This document shows, piece after piece, positions 27,127 to 37,558 of a stretch of 64,000 bases of DNA. The stretch spans positions 434,001-498,000 of the forward strand of contig JAAVTG010000077.1 of NCBI GenBank assembly GCA_011947345.1, read 5' to 3'. The notes below the pieces were generated by a model, which saw only the letters and a program-made list of their open reading frames with translations, searched no databases and was not told the DNA's origin. The translations under genes and the position numbers were made by a program. Within the stretch, counting starts at the first letter, position 1; every line of letters begins with the position of its first letter. This stretch comes from Phytophthora quininea (Eukaryota > Oomycota > Peronosporomycetes > Peronosporales > Peronosporaceae).

Positions 27127-27836
27127 TTACAGGCGTGTAGCGGCAGTGGCGGCCTTTTCCATGTGGGTCTTGTACGCCTGGTCGTACCTCTCCCACACCT
27201 TGAAGTTCCTGCTCTCGGGGCACGGTCGCCCAGCTTGACCAGGCCCAGTTTCTTCTTGATGTAGTCCGGGGTCCACTTCTTACCGATCCACTTGGCGAAC
27301 AGCTTCATTTCGTCAGCCCGCGCCTTGGCAACCTCGTACGCCTCCGTAGCCGACTTCTTAGCAGCGGCGGTGGTGGCCTTCTCAACCTCGGCCGCTTTCT
27401 TGGCGGCTTCCTTCTCAGCCTTGGCCGCAGCCTTGGCGGCTTCCTTCTCAGCCTTGGCCGCAGTCTTGGCGGCTTCCTTCTCAGTCTTGGCCGCAGTCCT
27501 AGCGGCTTCCTTCTCAGCCTTGGCCGCAGTCTTGGCGGCTTCCTTCTTAGCCTTTGCCGCTGCCTTTTCGACTTCCCTTTTAGCCTTGGCCGATGCCTTG
27601 TCGGCAGCTTTGATCTCGTTGTTGGCCACACGCTTCATGTTCCAGAGTTTGGCTTGGCTAAGGATACCGCGCTCCTCGTCGCTGGTATCGTCGTCGTCGG
27701 CCTGGGCGCGAAGCATGCGCTTGGTAGGCTGGTCGTTGGCGGTGAGCGAGAGCTCCGGGGACGAGTTGGCCATGGCGGCATCGAAGCAGGCCAGCAGGAT
27801 GGTCAACGTCACCAGAACGAGGCAATACGGTCGCAT
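27127..27836 (-). CDS. RxLR-dEER effector, middle paralogue with a helical repeat
   Basis: A secreted effector paralogous to the flanking copies, with the same signal peptide, RMLR and DEER. Between dEER and the C-terminal Trp/Tyr block it carries about five 11-residue Lys/Ala/Glu repeats (33-bp units, about 27395-27590) predicted to form a long charged helix; the flanking genes have one short equivalent. It lacks their Ala/Pro tail and ends shortly after the conserved block, at the TAA at 27127-27129. The frame breaks at the same CCCC run as in the other copies. Upstream, an ACCGATCACTGGTGAC block is shared with the right copy. Confidence 0.8.
27395..27590. repeat. 33-bp tandem repeat inside the middle RxLR gene
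   Basis: About five units with core GGCGGCTTCCTTCTCAGCC on the plus strand, coding for an 11-residue Lys/Ala/Glu repeat. Units differ by a few substitutions and keep the frame. Confidence 0.8.
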
Positions 27837-28722
27837 GGTCACCAGTGATCGGTTGTCGAGCTAGGAAGCGAATTCACGAGTGAGCTCGACAAAGGCCTTT
27901 CCTTTCCGAGATGAGACCGTCGTAGTCTGCGACGCAGAGCCTTCCAGTGACCATGTGGGCAATTTAAATCGGATCGGTTGTGCGTTGCACCATTTCGAAG
28001 ATTTAAATGAAGAAAGGGTGGTCTATTTCTCCATGCTGTTTAGAATCGCTGCGTGGCATCCGAAGAATTCGAATTTGGCCTGCTGGTGCTTCGCCATCGT
28101 GATGCCCCGCATCCCTCACACCGCCAAAAAAAAGATAAGCTGCCGTCGAGTCATCATTGATGCCGCCCACCTTGCGCGTCTCGTCGACCGTCTTTGGCTC
28201 AATTTCGCCTTGGATAGATGGTTCACAGGTCTGTACAGTATTGCATACCTTTTCAATAAAAAAATATCGTGGGTATTTTCAAACCGGACACTGCTTGTAT
28301 TATCACCTGGACTTATCGTACGCAAATCGCCGGCGGATTATGGTTATTTTGCTGAGTAAATGTGCTGTTTGGAGTAATATACAGCACATCAGGATCTGGA
28401 AGGAAGCTTATCGTTATTTTCTCTTCACGATGGGCCATTGCCTATCGACGCTTCTCTTCGGGATGGGTCACTGTTTTGCGGGCAGCTTCTCCACTCTGGC
28501 TCTCCATGAACAACAAAATTTGTTGAACATGGGAGCCAGGGTGTTGAACAATCTGCTGGAGGAACGGCATCAACACGATTATGAAGTGATCCTCCTTTGC
28601 ACAGATTCACAGATCACCTTCCGTATATTAAACGTTTCTTCCCAGGTGTAACCTTACAACAATTTCTTAAGCTGTGTCATTTCTTATTAAGACTTCTCGT
28701 CGTTAGACCGATCACTGGTGAC
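27837..28722. other. Spacer of the inverted repeat, right part
   Basis: Next to the middle gene, GCGAATTCACGAGTGAGCTC (27869-27888) is nearly repeated beside the RxLR pseudogene at 35.85 kb, so it is likely an ancestral effector promoter. A 159-codon plus-strand frame at 27880-28359 and short minus-strand frames at 28425-28610 have no recognisable domain. Confidence 0.35.
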
Positions 28723-28723
28723 T

Positions 28724-29459
28724 ATGCGTCCGTATTGCCTCATTCTGGTGGCGTTGACCATCCTGCTGGCCTGCTTCGATGCCGCCATGGCCAACTCGTC
28801 CCCGGAGCTCTCGCTCACCGCCAACGACCAGCCTACCAAGCGCATGCTCCGCACTGTGGCCGACGTCGACGATACCAGTGACGAAGAGCGCATCCTGGGA
28901 CTGAACCACTTCAAGTTGTGGCGCATGAAGCGCTCGGCCAACAGCGAGCTCAAGAAGGCCGACAAGGCGGCGGCCAAGGCGGCCAAGGAATTGGAGAAGG
29001 CCACCACCGCCGCTGCTAAGAAGTCGGCTACGGAGGCGTACGAGGTTGCCAAGGCGCGGGCTGACGAAATGAAGCTGTTCGCCAAGTGGATCGGCAAGAA
29101 GTGGACCCCGGACTACATCAAGAAGAAACTGGGCCTGGTCAAGCTGGGCGACCGTGCCCCGAGAGCAAGAACTACAAGATATGGGAGAGGTACGAGGAGT
29201 CGTACAAGATCCACATGGGCAAGGCTTCGTCACCTGCAGCTGCCGGTGCCCCGCTGCTGCTGCCGGTGCCCCCGCTGCTGCTGCCGCCGCCCCCGCTGCT
29301 GCTGCCGCTGCCCCCGCTGCTGCTGCCGCTGCCCCCGCTGCTGCTGCCGCTGCCCCCGCTGCTGCTGCCGCTGCCCCTGCTGCTGCTGCCGCCGCCCCCG
29401 CTGCTGCTGCCGGTGCCCCCGCTGCCGGCGCCAGTGTGCCAAGAGTAAGCACGGATTAA
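28724..29459 (+). CDS. RxLR-dEER effector, right copy
   Basis: Mirror copy of the left effector: same signal peptide, RMLR (40-43), DEER (53-56), helical segment, Trp/Tyr block and Ala/Pro minisatellite tail. A short tract around 29025-29075 instead matches the middle paralogue (coding TEAYEVAKARADEM rather than the left copy's MEAYKVAKAEAKEM), so the gene is a mosaic. The upstream sequence also matches the middle gene and not the left one. The frame breaks at a CCCC run near 29157-29160 and again at a CCCC in the tail, so the C-terminal end is uncertain. Confidence 0.8.
29240..29430. repeat. Ala/Pro-coding minisatellite, right RxLR gene
   Basis: About eight tandem 21-bp units with core GCTGCTGCTGCCGCTGCCCCC, mirroring the left copy. 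One unit has CCCC where the others have CCCCC, which shifts the apparent frame. Confidence 0.75.
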
Positions 29460-30504
29460 TGCCATAGGGTTGTATCTCCGTTTGACCTCGTTTGCATGGT
29501 AATGAAAGCTTTTCATGCATTTCCGCGTGTGTTGTGTCATTCTCCAGTGTGTAAATGTTGTCGACTTCCACTGGTCGTCGATCTTGGTGACTGATCTTGG
29601 TGACTGATCTTGGTGACTTGTACATGTAGCAACCACTTCAGGACATCGCAGTATTAGTACTACAGTTTTCCCCGTCCGACTCGCAGGGCCAACAGTATTC
29701 GCCCTTGTATAAACTGCTTTGATCGGATGAGGTCCGGCATGTCAATACACTTCTCATTTTCGTGGTAGTGCTTCGGTTTAGAAGTACGGGACAGCTCAAC
29801 TGAGATTAATTCGGCATTTTGTGGACCACACTTTTAGTAGGTACTGGTTTCATACAAATTTCAAGTACAAAGATCTTATAAATCCATTCATTTATATACG
29901 TTATACAAAATATAATATTTCTGGAGGTATTTGATTAACGCGGCTATTCCACTAGCCAATCAGATAACCTAAACAAATCCGACTAAGTACGAGAAATTGC
30001 TGATAACTCGTTGCTGAAGTCGTCCCAGAGGGAGGAAAATAGGGAAATGAATATGATGGCAAGGGGCAGCAGGACGAGAGCACGAGGAAGAGAACTGCAC
30101 GACGACAAGAAGTGATATGAACAGAAGCGTAGCGAGCAGCAAGGCACTAAGTATGACGAGAATATGAACGCCGAGCGACAATAGACAAACAGTACACAAC
30201 GCAGACCAACGGGAGACGTTGAATCGGCAAGGCCCGATCGCGCCGCTCATGATCCTCCTGCAGCCTTTCACCACGCGGTCGTAGAAGAACGTCGATGCCG
30301 GTGCCGATGTAGTTTTCCATCCCTCTCAAAGTGGTGCACAAGAGGATTAGTTCGATGTGTTTAATGAGTTTGATATGTTAGACGCGTTTGATACGTTTGA
30401 TGTCGTTGAGTTTGCTTATTCAACACCCCAGTAACCGGTGGTACCCTATGCAAGGGGAGTTTAGTACTGGGGCGCGAAAAAGCAAGACTGAGCTCGGACT
30501 AAAA

Positions 30505-31417
30505 TCGGTTGACCACGCTGATTGAAATCAACGCAAATCGTTCTGGGAAAAGCAATGCAAAATCGACACCTTTTAAAGCACATTTATTCCTCGGGGATTA
30601 CCAGATAGCTACCTCTCCGTGGCGTTCAGCTAGCAGCATCAAGTAATCTCGACACAAACATTTTCAACAGAAACCAGCCCAGAACCGTCACCAAAAAGCA
30701 GCTCCAAAATAAGCTCACAGAGCTGAAAAGGAAGTGCAAGACATTCACGCTTCTAAAGACAAACAGTGGGTTCGGCTGGGATTCCGCTGCTCCGCAATCA
30801 AGGAGTTCATGAGCCAGGTCGCTCGACACCCCTGGCCGGGTTTGGTACTGTCGGATGCTAGCCACCAGGACAGAAATTGCCACGATGTTTTGCGGATTGG
30901 ATGATGAAGGTCGGTCCAACCTGGTTCGAGAGTTCTTCGATGACGACTCCGAACAAGACGAAAGTTCGCCGTCCGAAGCAGATGACGCATGAGGTTATTC
31001 CAGTAGCGAATCTGACGAAAGCAACGGTCACAACTAGAGTAATTTCGAACGAAGATGAAGTGCCCATGCTGGCTTTTGGTTCTTGAGGCCCCATAGCTCG
31101 CGACCGCCGTTCAGAATGCGCTTCTGCGGCAGCGAAATGTCGATGTTCGTTTGTCGAGGCACCACCATGGCAAATTCCTTGGCGATTTCGTAGTGAAGGT
31201 CAGCCCAACTTCACACTTGAATATACGCATTGTTTTTAGATTGTGAGCTCTACCACATCTGACAGTGCGTTTTAGATGACTGCTGATCTCCGCAAGGCGT
31301 GTTCTGCCGCCAGAATAGCTGATCGATCAATCAGCCAAACGCTTCTGCTTGGAAGGCTGATTTGCAGAACAGGCCCTAGTTTGTAAAGCTGGGGTCGACC
31401 AAGTGCCGCCCTCCAGC
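30505..31417. other. Gap with a possible decayed coding fragment
   Basis: No gene is supported. On the minus strand around 31040-31195 a run that includes ILNGGRELWGLKNQKPAW reads like part of a real protein, but it ends in a stop and has no partner exons. I take it as a remnant of an unrecognised family. Confidence 0.3.
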
Positions 31418-31708
31418 TCAGACCGTGGCTATTCGCTCCTGCAGTCGCATACGTCGCTCCTCCAGCTGCTTGTCCACGTCTCCGAGTTGCTGCTCCAATC
31501 TCGCCTTCTGCTGCAGTAGCCGCTGCACGTGGGTCTCCATCTCTTGCGTCTTGTCCTCCTTGGCGCTCTTGATGGCTCTCTCCACGCGCTCGCGTTTGGT
31601 GTCCGACGTCTGCAGGCGGTTGAATGCGCGCTCCACCAGCTTGGACGCCGCCTCGAGCTCCGACTCGGTCTCCACGCGCGCTCGGGCGCTCAAGCAGTTC
31701 ACGCTCAT
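31418..31708 (-). CDS. Small coiled-coil protein, head-to-head with CFAP299
   Basis: A 96-residue single-exon frame rich in Glu, Gln, Arg and Leu, with heptad-like spacing over most of its length (for example THVQRLLQQKARLEQQLGDV), so a coiled coil is likely. There is no signal peptide or membrane span. I do not recognise the family. Its ATG at 31708 lies only 89 bp from the CFAP299 ATG in divergent orientation, so the two probably share a promoter. A flagellar or basal-body role is an inference from that pairing only. Confidence 0.6.
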   Translation of the reverse strand: MSVNCLSARARVETESELEAASKLVERAFNRLQTSDTKRERVERAIKSAKEDKTQEMETHVQRLLQQKARLEQQLGDVDKQLEERRMRLQERIATV

Positions 31709-31797
31709 GTTTCTTTCGGAGGAATTATTTGTTTTGCTATGGTAATATTTCGGAAAATATTTGCGAAATTTGATAACTTCGCGTCGTTTCGAGGACC

Positions 31798-32622
31798 ATG
31801 ACGGAGCGCGAGCCTCAAGACTACCAGTATGCGAGCGAGTCGCTGGACCAGTTCGCTACGTATGAAGATTACTTGGACTCGCAGTTGAGCGAGACGGATC
31901 TGTTCTACCTTGAAGACGAAGAGTTGGCTCGGCAATTGGTGGAATTGGGCTATCGAGGCAGTGGCGAGACCCTCCGCAGAGACGACTTTGAGGCCAGGAA
32001 GAGAGCTGAGAGAGAGCGCAATGCGCAAAAAGTAGTGCTCCTAAACCACTGGCAAGTGCCGGTAAAGATCTGTCGCAGTTCCTTTTCTAGCGGCGTTGGC
32101 CAGTCGAGAGGATTTGGTGCGCAATGGCAAGCTGACGGTGAAGTAGATTACTGTAGTTATTTTTTTGTCATTGTAGTGAACTGACTTGGTTGCTCTAGTG
32201 CATCATTTTCATTCGAGACAAGAATACAAAAGGCCAGGAGATCAGCGGGTACATCGACTACGCCCTGCGTCTCAAGAACGAGCCGTTCGAGCCGTACTTT
32301 GAACGCAAGAAGAAGCTGCTGCCCAAGTCTTCGGACCTGAGCTATTACAATTGGGAGACGCAGACGTCGACGTCCAACTCGACGCCAAACTTCCAGGTGA
32401 TTGCGGACAGCGAGACGGGCTTACTCTTCAAGAACAAGCGTGACCGAAAAGTAGTCAACGTGGATCCCAAGGTAGGGTGTAAAATGTACATGTAGTGGGT
32501 TTGTTGCTGACCTCCTCTTCATGCAGGCGAATCCCGGCGACAACTCCACGAGGACGGAGATCAAGACGAAGGAGTACCTGCAAGTGGTCATCTATGACCA
32601 CATGACGCGTCGTAAGACGTAG
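31798..32622 (+). CDS. CFAP299: Cilia- and flagella-associated protein 299
   Basis: A conserved protein (also known as C4orf22) found in flagellated eukaryotes. Exons are 31798-32137, 32199-32471 and 32527-32622, with introns of 61 and 55 bp; the product is about 236 residues, close to the human 233. Family blocks are clear: DLYYLEDE-like [68 protein letters not shown] and [20 protein letters not shown]. Exon 1 has two breaks, at AAAAA 32027-32031 and TTTT 32083-32086; one added base in each restores the family sequence between GERLKR-like and GKL. The gene fits an organism with motile zoospores. A decayed partial copy lies at 45.4 kb. Confidence 0.88.
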
Positions 32623-32841
32623 CCGCTCTGAACGAAGGTTTAGCGAACACGAAAACAATTGCCAAGCGAGGTGGATCGTTGTCTCTATTGTACAGATCGA
32701 CGCACATGCCAAAAATTCACTACTAGAGTCAACGACATCAGCGATGAGGAAGAAGAACACATTCCCATCAACTGGACTCACTCGACACCCCAACTCCCTT
32801 CGTTGAGAGCATTTCAACATGACACAATACTGATCCTCCAC

Positions 32842-34908
32842 TCAGGCAATGCATCCGATAATTCGCTCCAGCAAAAGGCGATACCCATTCTGTAGGAGAA
32901 ATTGCTGGAACGGACCTGCCTCGATGGCTTTGAACAGTTTCCGCTGGACCGGAACGATCACTTCTGTCCGTGGATATTCCTCGTTGCCCTCGGTATTCAG
33001 CGCCATGCTGAGACGTCGACTACTTTGTTCGTTCTGATACGATTGTCGGAGTTGGTTCAATTCGTCGGCATGCACAATGTTCAGCAGTTGGATCGCGCGG
33101 ATGATGGCCTTGAGGTGATCCCACTCGTCCTGTGCGGTCCGTCGACTAGCCAAACCTGCGCTGCTCACAAGTCCGTTCTCGCGTGCAATGCAGCTACGGC
33201 GAAACAGCTCGCACTCGATCCACGTGTCGAGCAAACTTTGATACTGAGTCGTGTACACAAAATCTCGGAAGAGCTTCAATGTATCTTCCCGAGAGAGCAC
33301 ACGCTCCAGTAGAGAGGGTTCTGCCATCGGAGGCACGTACGCTTCCTGCTCGCTTCTGGCGACAGCCTACACGGGACGCCACGTTAGAACTCCACAACCA
33401 ATTATCTTAAGTGACAAGACTGCAACTTACATCTTCAGTTATCCATATCTCGGCCTCGTACAGCCGGTGGTTTTCGGAACAAAGTCCAATCTGAATGTGA
33501 AGAGCGTGAATCCAAGACACCATTTCGTCCTTGCTAGTTGCACATAACTAAGAGCATCATCCTCAGCACCATCCGCCTAACTTCAAAGACTATTGAACCA
33601 ACTAACCTCATAATCTCGCCGAGGTGTCTTCAGTTGGAATGAAAATGGGACTCGCTGCAACAAAAGATGCACGAAACAATCAACACCACACTAACAAAAA
33701 AGTCTGCAGCAATACACAGCACCTACCACTTCCGGCTTCGCTTTGGCAAGAACCGCGCCTAGTAAACTAATTGCCGTCACATCCTGCTGGTTGACATTCG
33801 ACTTGCAATAAAGCAGTTGATCCCCTTTGACGATGAACCACCGCTTTCTCCAGATGCTAGAATCACGCGAACTTGCCTTCTGCAAATACCCTGAATAAAC
33901 GCCCTGCCGACACAAATTGCATCAGGTCCATCTCTAACAAACGCTGTAAAAAATCAGCAGATCCATCCACTTACTTTTCCCAACAAGACAGGAAAGGTGA
34001 TTGCTTGTCCATCCGCTGTCTGTCGTCGCGGTGGCGCCGCATTTTCGCTGAGATCCAGATGAGAGCCGCGTACATCCTATCAAAAAAGTCACTGTAAGTT
34101 CAGGCCGGGAATGAGTCTGCAACAGTACCCTTCCGCCTACCTTGAGCACAAACTTGACTGCAGGTCTCGATCTGTGTTTCGGTTTGGTGCGAGTCGTGCC
34201 AATAGTATCATCGGCTTCCACAACGTGCGGTTTCGCTCGGTTCAAGGTCTCCACTAACGGCAGAATCAATTCTTCGTCTCTCAGCGTCCTGGCCGACAGT
34301 GAGCCGGCATCATCGGTCGGGAACACCACGACGATGGCGTAGTTGCTAAACTCAGCCATCGGGATCTTAATCTTAGTCACCATAGACTTCCGCACCTCCA
34401 GCACTGTCGTGTTTCCCATGAGCTTGAACACTGTGGACGACGTGAAGCTTTTATTCTCGAAATAAATACGCACGAAGCCCGTGCAGTCCTCCGGCATGGC
34501 CTTGGCGGCGCGCATCATGGCGGCGGCGCTGGAGCTCCCGATGCTGCGTTTCCGCTCGATGGCGGCCTGCATCAAGCTCTGCGAGCTATTGTAGCGCCGC
34601 AGAGGCGCCGAGGCCGAGAGGTTCTCTCTGGGGGCCAGAGCCAGCACGTTGGAGGCCGACTGGACCCTGGCGCTGGTCTGCAGATCCTCACGGGACGATG
34701 CCGGCGCCTTACGTTCCTCCAGCAATTGGCGGTACCTCATGCCGTCGCCAGAGTCGAAGAAGCTGCTGGAGACCGTGGCCGACGTCTGGCGGGCCACGTC
34801 GCGCGGACTGGTGATGGGCTCGTCATACTCGCCGCTGGGGGTTCTCGCACGCGCCTTGAGGTCGGTCGGGACGTCGTCCAGCGGACGGAAGGACGTGGGC
34901 AGGTCCAT
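32842..34908 (-). CDS. RA-PH-RGS multidomain signalling protein
   Basis: Predicted exons: 34908-34141, 34076-33975, 33903-33727, 33654-33607, 33529-33431 and 33366-32842, all in phase 0, giving about 572 residues. After a Ser/Arg-rich N-terminus comes a Ras-association-like ubiquitin fold (about residues 145-235, GFVRIYFENKSFTSSTVFKL to the TDD/DEELILPLVE region), then a PH domain (about 290-395; SGYLQKASS, WRKRWFIVKGDQLLYC, ending MVSWIHALHI) and a C-terminal RGS-like helical domain (about 420-570; LFRDFVYTTQYQSLLDTWIECELF). It could link Ras-like GTPase, membrane phosphoinositide and heterotrimeric G-protein signals. The acceptor of exon 5 is a non-canonical AAG in my model, and the N-terminal start could lie further upstream. 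Confidence 0.72.
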
Positions 34909-35365
34909 GGCAAAGCTGGGAGACGCACTGGAGACGTCGTCGCCTCGCTTCTGCTGTTGTCGGCACGCGATATAGAAAGCGGTAAGATATACTTGAATGG
35001 GAGGTGGGTGAATTCAACGAGAGATGGGCATTTGTTCTCTTCAAAACAATTTACTGTGTACTCTGCGCTACGAACTGCGTCCTCCACGCGGACAACTAGT
35101 TAAACTAGTTATTGTAACTTAGCACTACAGTGACGAAAGACTGCAAATGCGCCAAGCATCATGAATTTCAATTGAACTCGCTGGTGGTATACATGAAAGC
35201 GAGTTACTTCATCTTTACCCTCAAAGTTCGCGCGCAAGTTACATGTAGAAACAAACAACAGCAATACTTTCTCACAAAAACAGCTAGAACAGAGAAAAGA
35301 GTATTGCAAAGTTTCAACGAACTAAGCGAAACTTCATTGCAAAACTGCATCAACGCGAAACACGC
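34909..35365. other. Intergenic gap
   Basis: The reading frame of the RA-PH-RGS gene stays open for a few tens of codons upstream of its chosen ATG, so part of this gap may be coding. Otherwise nothing is supported. Confidence 0.4.
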
Positions 35366-35822
35366 ATTTAAAAGCAACGGCAGCGGCGGCCTTGTGCAGA
35401 TGTACCTTCTCGTAGTTCTGCCACACCTTGAACACGTGTAATTCCTATTTTCCGAGGAGCGGTCGCCCGGCTTCTCCTAAATGTAGTCCGAGTCCTACGT
35501 CTCCGTGACAAACTTTATTTCTTTGGCTTCTGTCTTCGAAGCGCGGAAGGCATTATTTTCACGTGCCTTCTGTGCAGCCTTGGCCTCACTCTCGGACTGG
35601 GGCTTCCAGAACATCAAGTTCTTTCAGGAAAAAAGTATCTCTTCATCGCTTTCATCGTCGCTGCGTGGCTAACGCTTCCTTAAAGCCGCAGCTAGCCGCT
35701 GCCGATGACAACGCGGGCAAGCGCATGCTTCGTGCTGCCAAGCATCCAAAGCGACAACAGGCAGGGTCGACTTGAGCCAGCAGGGTGACCCAAGTCGCAA
35801 CAATGAGGTAGTACGGTCGCAT
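35366..35822 (-). pseudogene. Fourth RxLR paralogue, wrecked and carrying an inverted core
   Basis: On the minus strand, 35822-35760 encodes a recognisable RxLR-family signal peptide start (MRPYYLIV), and 35366-35600 is the family's C-terminal block, heavily decayed. Between them the RxLR segment reads on the opposite strand: plus-strand 35672-35757 gives ADDNAGKRMLRAAK, aligning with the family's RMLR region. The dEER-like DDESDEE is again on the minus strand (about 35640-35660). The inverted piece is flanked by GTCGCT (35657-35662) and AGCGAC (35750-35755). Stops and frame changes make it non-functional. Confidence 0.65.
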
Positions 35823-36810
35823 GGTCGATAGCGATCGGTTGCTCTTCAACGAAGCGAATTCACGAGTAAGCTCAACAAAGGTGAGGTGAGACTGGCACAG
35901 ATCCTTTCGGTGATTATGTCTGCAATATAGTTCGCACGGATTTAATCTTAGTTGAGTCCAAGATGTGGGCCAGGTTACAACCAGGACGTAAAAGAAATTG
36001 CTTGCGCAGATTTCCCCTCCCTTGGCAGCTTGCCGCACCAGTTGGCCAGCGGACCCTCGATCACGCGTTACCAGTCACCAATGAGGGCGACAACGCGGCA
36101 AATACTTCGTCCAGTCGTGGCGCGGAACTGCGGACTCCTTCTATAGGTCTTCGCCCCCATGCTCACGCTGGTGTATATTAAAGCGCCTCGGTGGTTTTGA
36201 GTGAAGTATCACTATTCCAGGGCGAAGCTGCTACGAGGCGGTCGAATGGGAAGGCTCGAAGGAAAACAATGAAGTAGGGCAAGACGACGAGCGGCTAGGA
36301 CATCTAGGGTGCATGGCGAGCTGTTGGCGTCGCTCGCCGCCGCCGACCTAGCGCTGCTACAATCCGCCAGCGAGTTGCCAAAGTGGTGGCGACGCCATTC
36401 CAGCTATGAGTCGATGAAGAACGCAGTCGCAACCCCGATCACGAATATGGCCATTGGAACCGTGCAGTATTCGTGAAAAATCTCCGCAGACCTGGTACGG
36501 CAACTGGGAGACATGGGCGGAGGCGCAAGACCACGCTGAGAGGAATCGCCGCATCCGTAAGGACAACAGGGAGTCGAGCTGTCTCGACGTCTCGTGGCAC
36601 AGTCGTGTCGTGAACGCTCCGGTGCGTACTCGCTGGTTGATGGCGCTTTGCTTGGGGCTCCGCGTCACTGCTGCAGGGCCAAACCGAGCTGGGTTGGACG
36701 GTGCTGCAGCGTGTCCCTGTGGATGCAGACTCTGTACTCTGGTACGGCACTTCACTGCTATTGTCAAGGAAACAGCAAAAGTTGCTGTTTAATAGCAGTA
36801 ATCCAGCCCC
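35823..36810. other. Gap left of the retroelement with a possible disrupted gene
   Basis: 35845-35880 repeats the effector promoter-like block seen at 27.87 kb. Around 36300-36610, two overlapping plus-strand frames (ELPKWWRRHSSYESM and then EKSPQTWYGNWETWAEAQDH) look protein-like and end at a GTGCGT that could be a splice donor. They may be a host exon upstream of the retroelement insertion. No family was recognised. Confidence 0.3.
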
Positions 36811-36815
36811 TCGTC
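36811..36815. repeat. Target-site duplication, left
   Basis: TCGTC directly left of the element; the same five bases follow the other LTR at 43649-43653. Confidence 0.9.
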
Positions 36816-36962
36816 TGTAACGGGGCGGTGCTTGTGGGGAATTTAACTCTGGCTATTCAATCTGTGTGGCGCCCGACTTCGGGCGCGTGAGCCAACAAAA
36901 CTAAGAGCTAATCTAATTGGTCGCCGTGGCGCACGGCGACCGTGTGACGGTACCCCGTCACA
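36816..36962 (-). repeat. 3' LTR of the retroelement
   Basis: On the minus strand it begins TGTGACGGGG and ends CCCCGTTACA, 147 bp long. A purine-rich AGGGGTGGTG just outside it is the likely polypurine tract. Confidence 0.9.
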
Positions 36963-37558
36963 CCACCCCTACGTAAGGTTGAAGCTGCGATGATCCCAAA
37001 CAGCTTGGTGAGCTCTTCACAATCGAAAGAGCCACCCGCGACAGCAGCAGTACGAACATGGACAGAGACACCGTGGACGCCGAGCTCGTGACGTACGAGG
37101 AGGTCCTGGAGCGTTGGGCCTTCACGGACTGCAGTGGCTTCGACAACGCCCTCAGTGACAGCGAAATGCGTGCGCTGTTTAGCCGCTGGCGCGCCACGCG
37201 AAGCAAACCCGACGCTGCGATCGGCAGCGTCACCGCGCAGTCGATGGATCGGTCCTGGACGGCGTTCGTCAACCGCTGGAACACGGAGGGGCCAGCGGCG
37301 TTCCAGCAGAAACTCCTGCAGCGCGAGGAGCAGCACTCGCGCTTCTCCGTGGGGGCCTTGGCGGTCCAGATTTGCGAGTTGTCATGGGATGCCGACCGCG
37401 ACTGCTGCTTCGCTCATTATCGCATCGGATGTCAAGTTGTCGCGGGTACAGCGTACCGCGACCAAGTGACGCTGTTTGGGAGCGCATCACAAGCGCCACA
37501 CCCCTTTCCGAAGCCGAGCGCAAGCTGGTGGGGCTGTTCCAGCGAGCGCTGCACGAGG

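Larger units (their letters stand above)
28723..30504. repeat. Right arm of the RxLR inverted repeat
   Basis: Reverse-complement partner of 23214-24971, with the spacer 24972-28722 between them. It ends outward at GAGCTCGGACTAAAA, after which the flanks differ. Confidence 0.85.
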
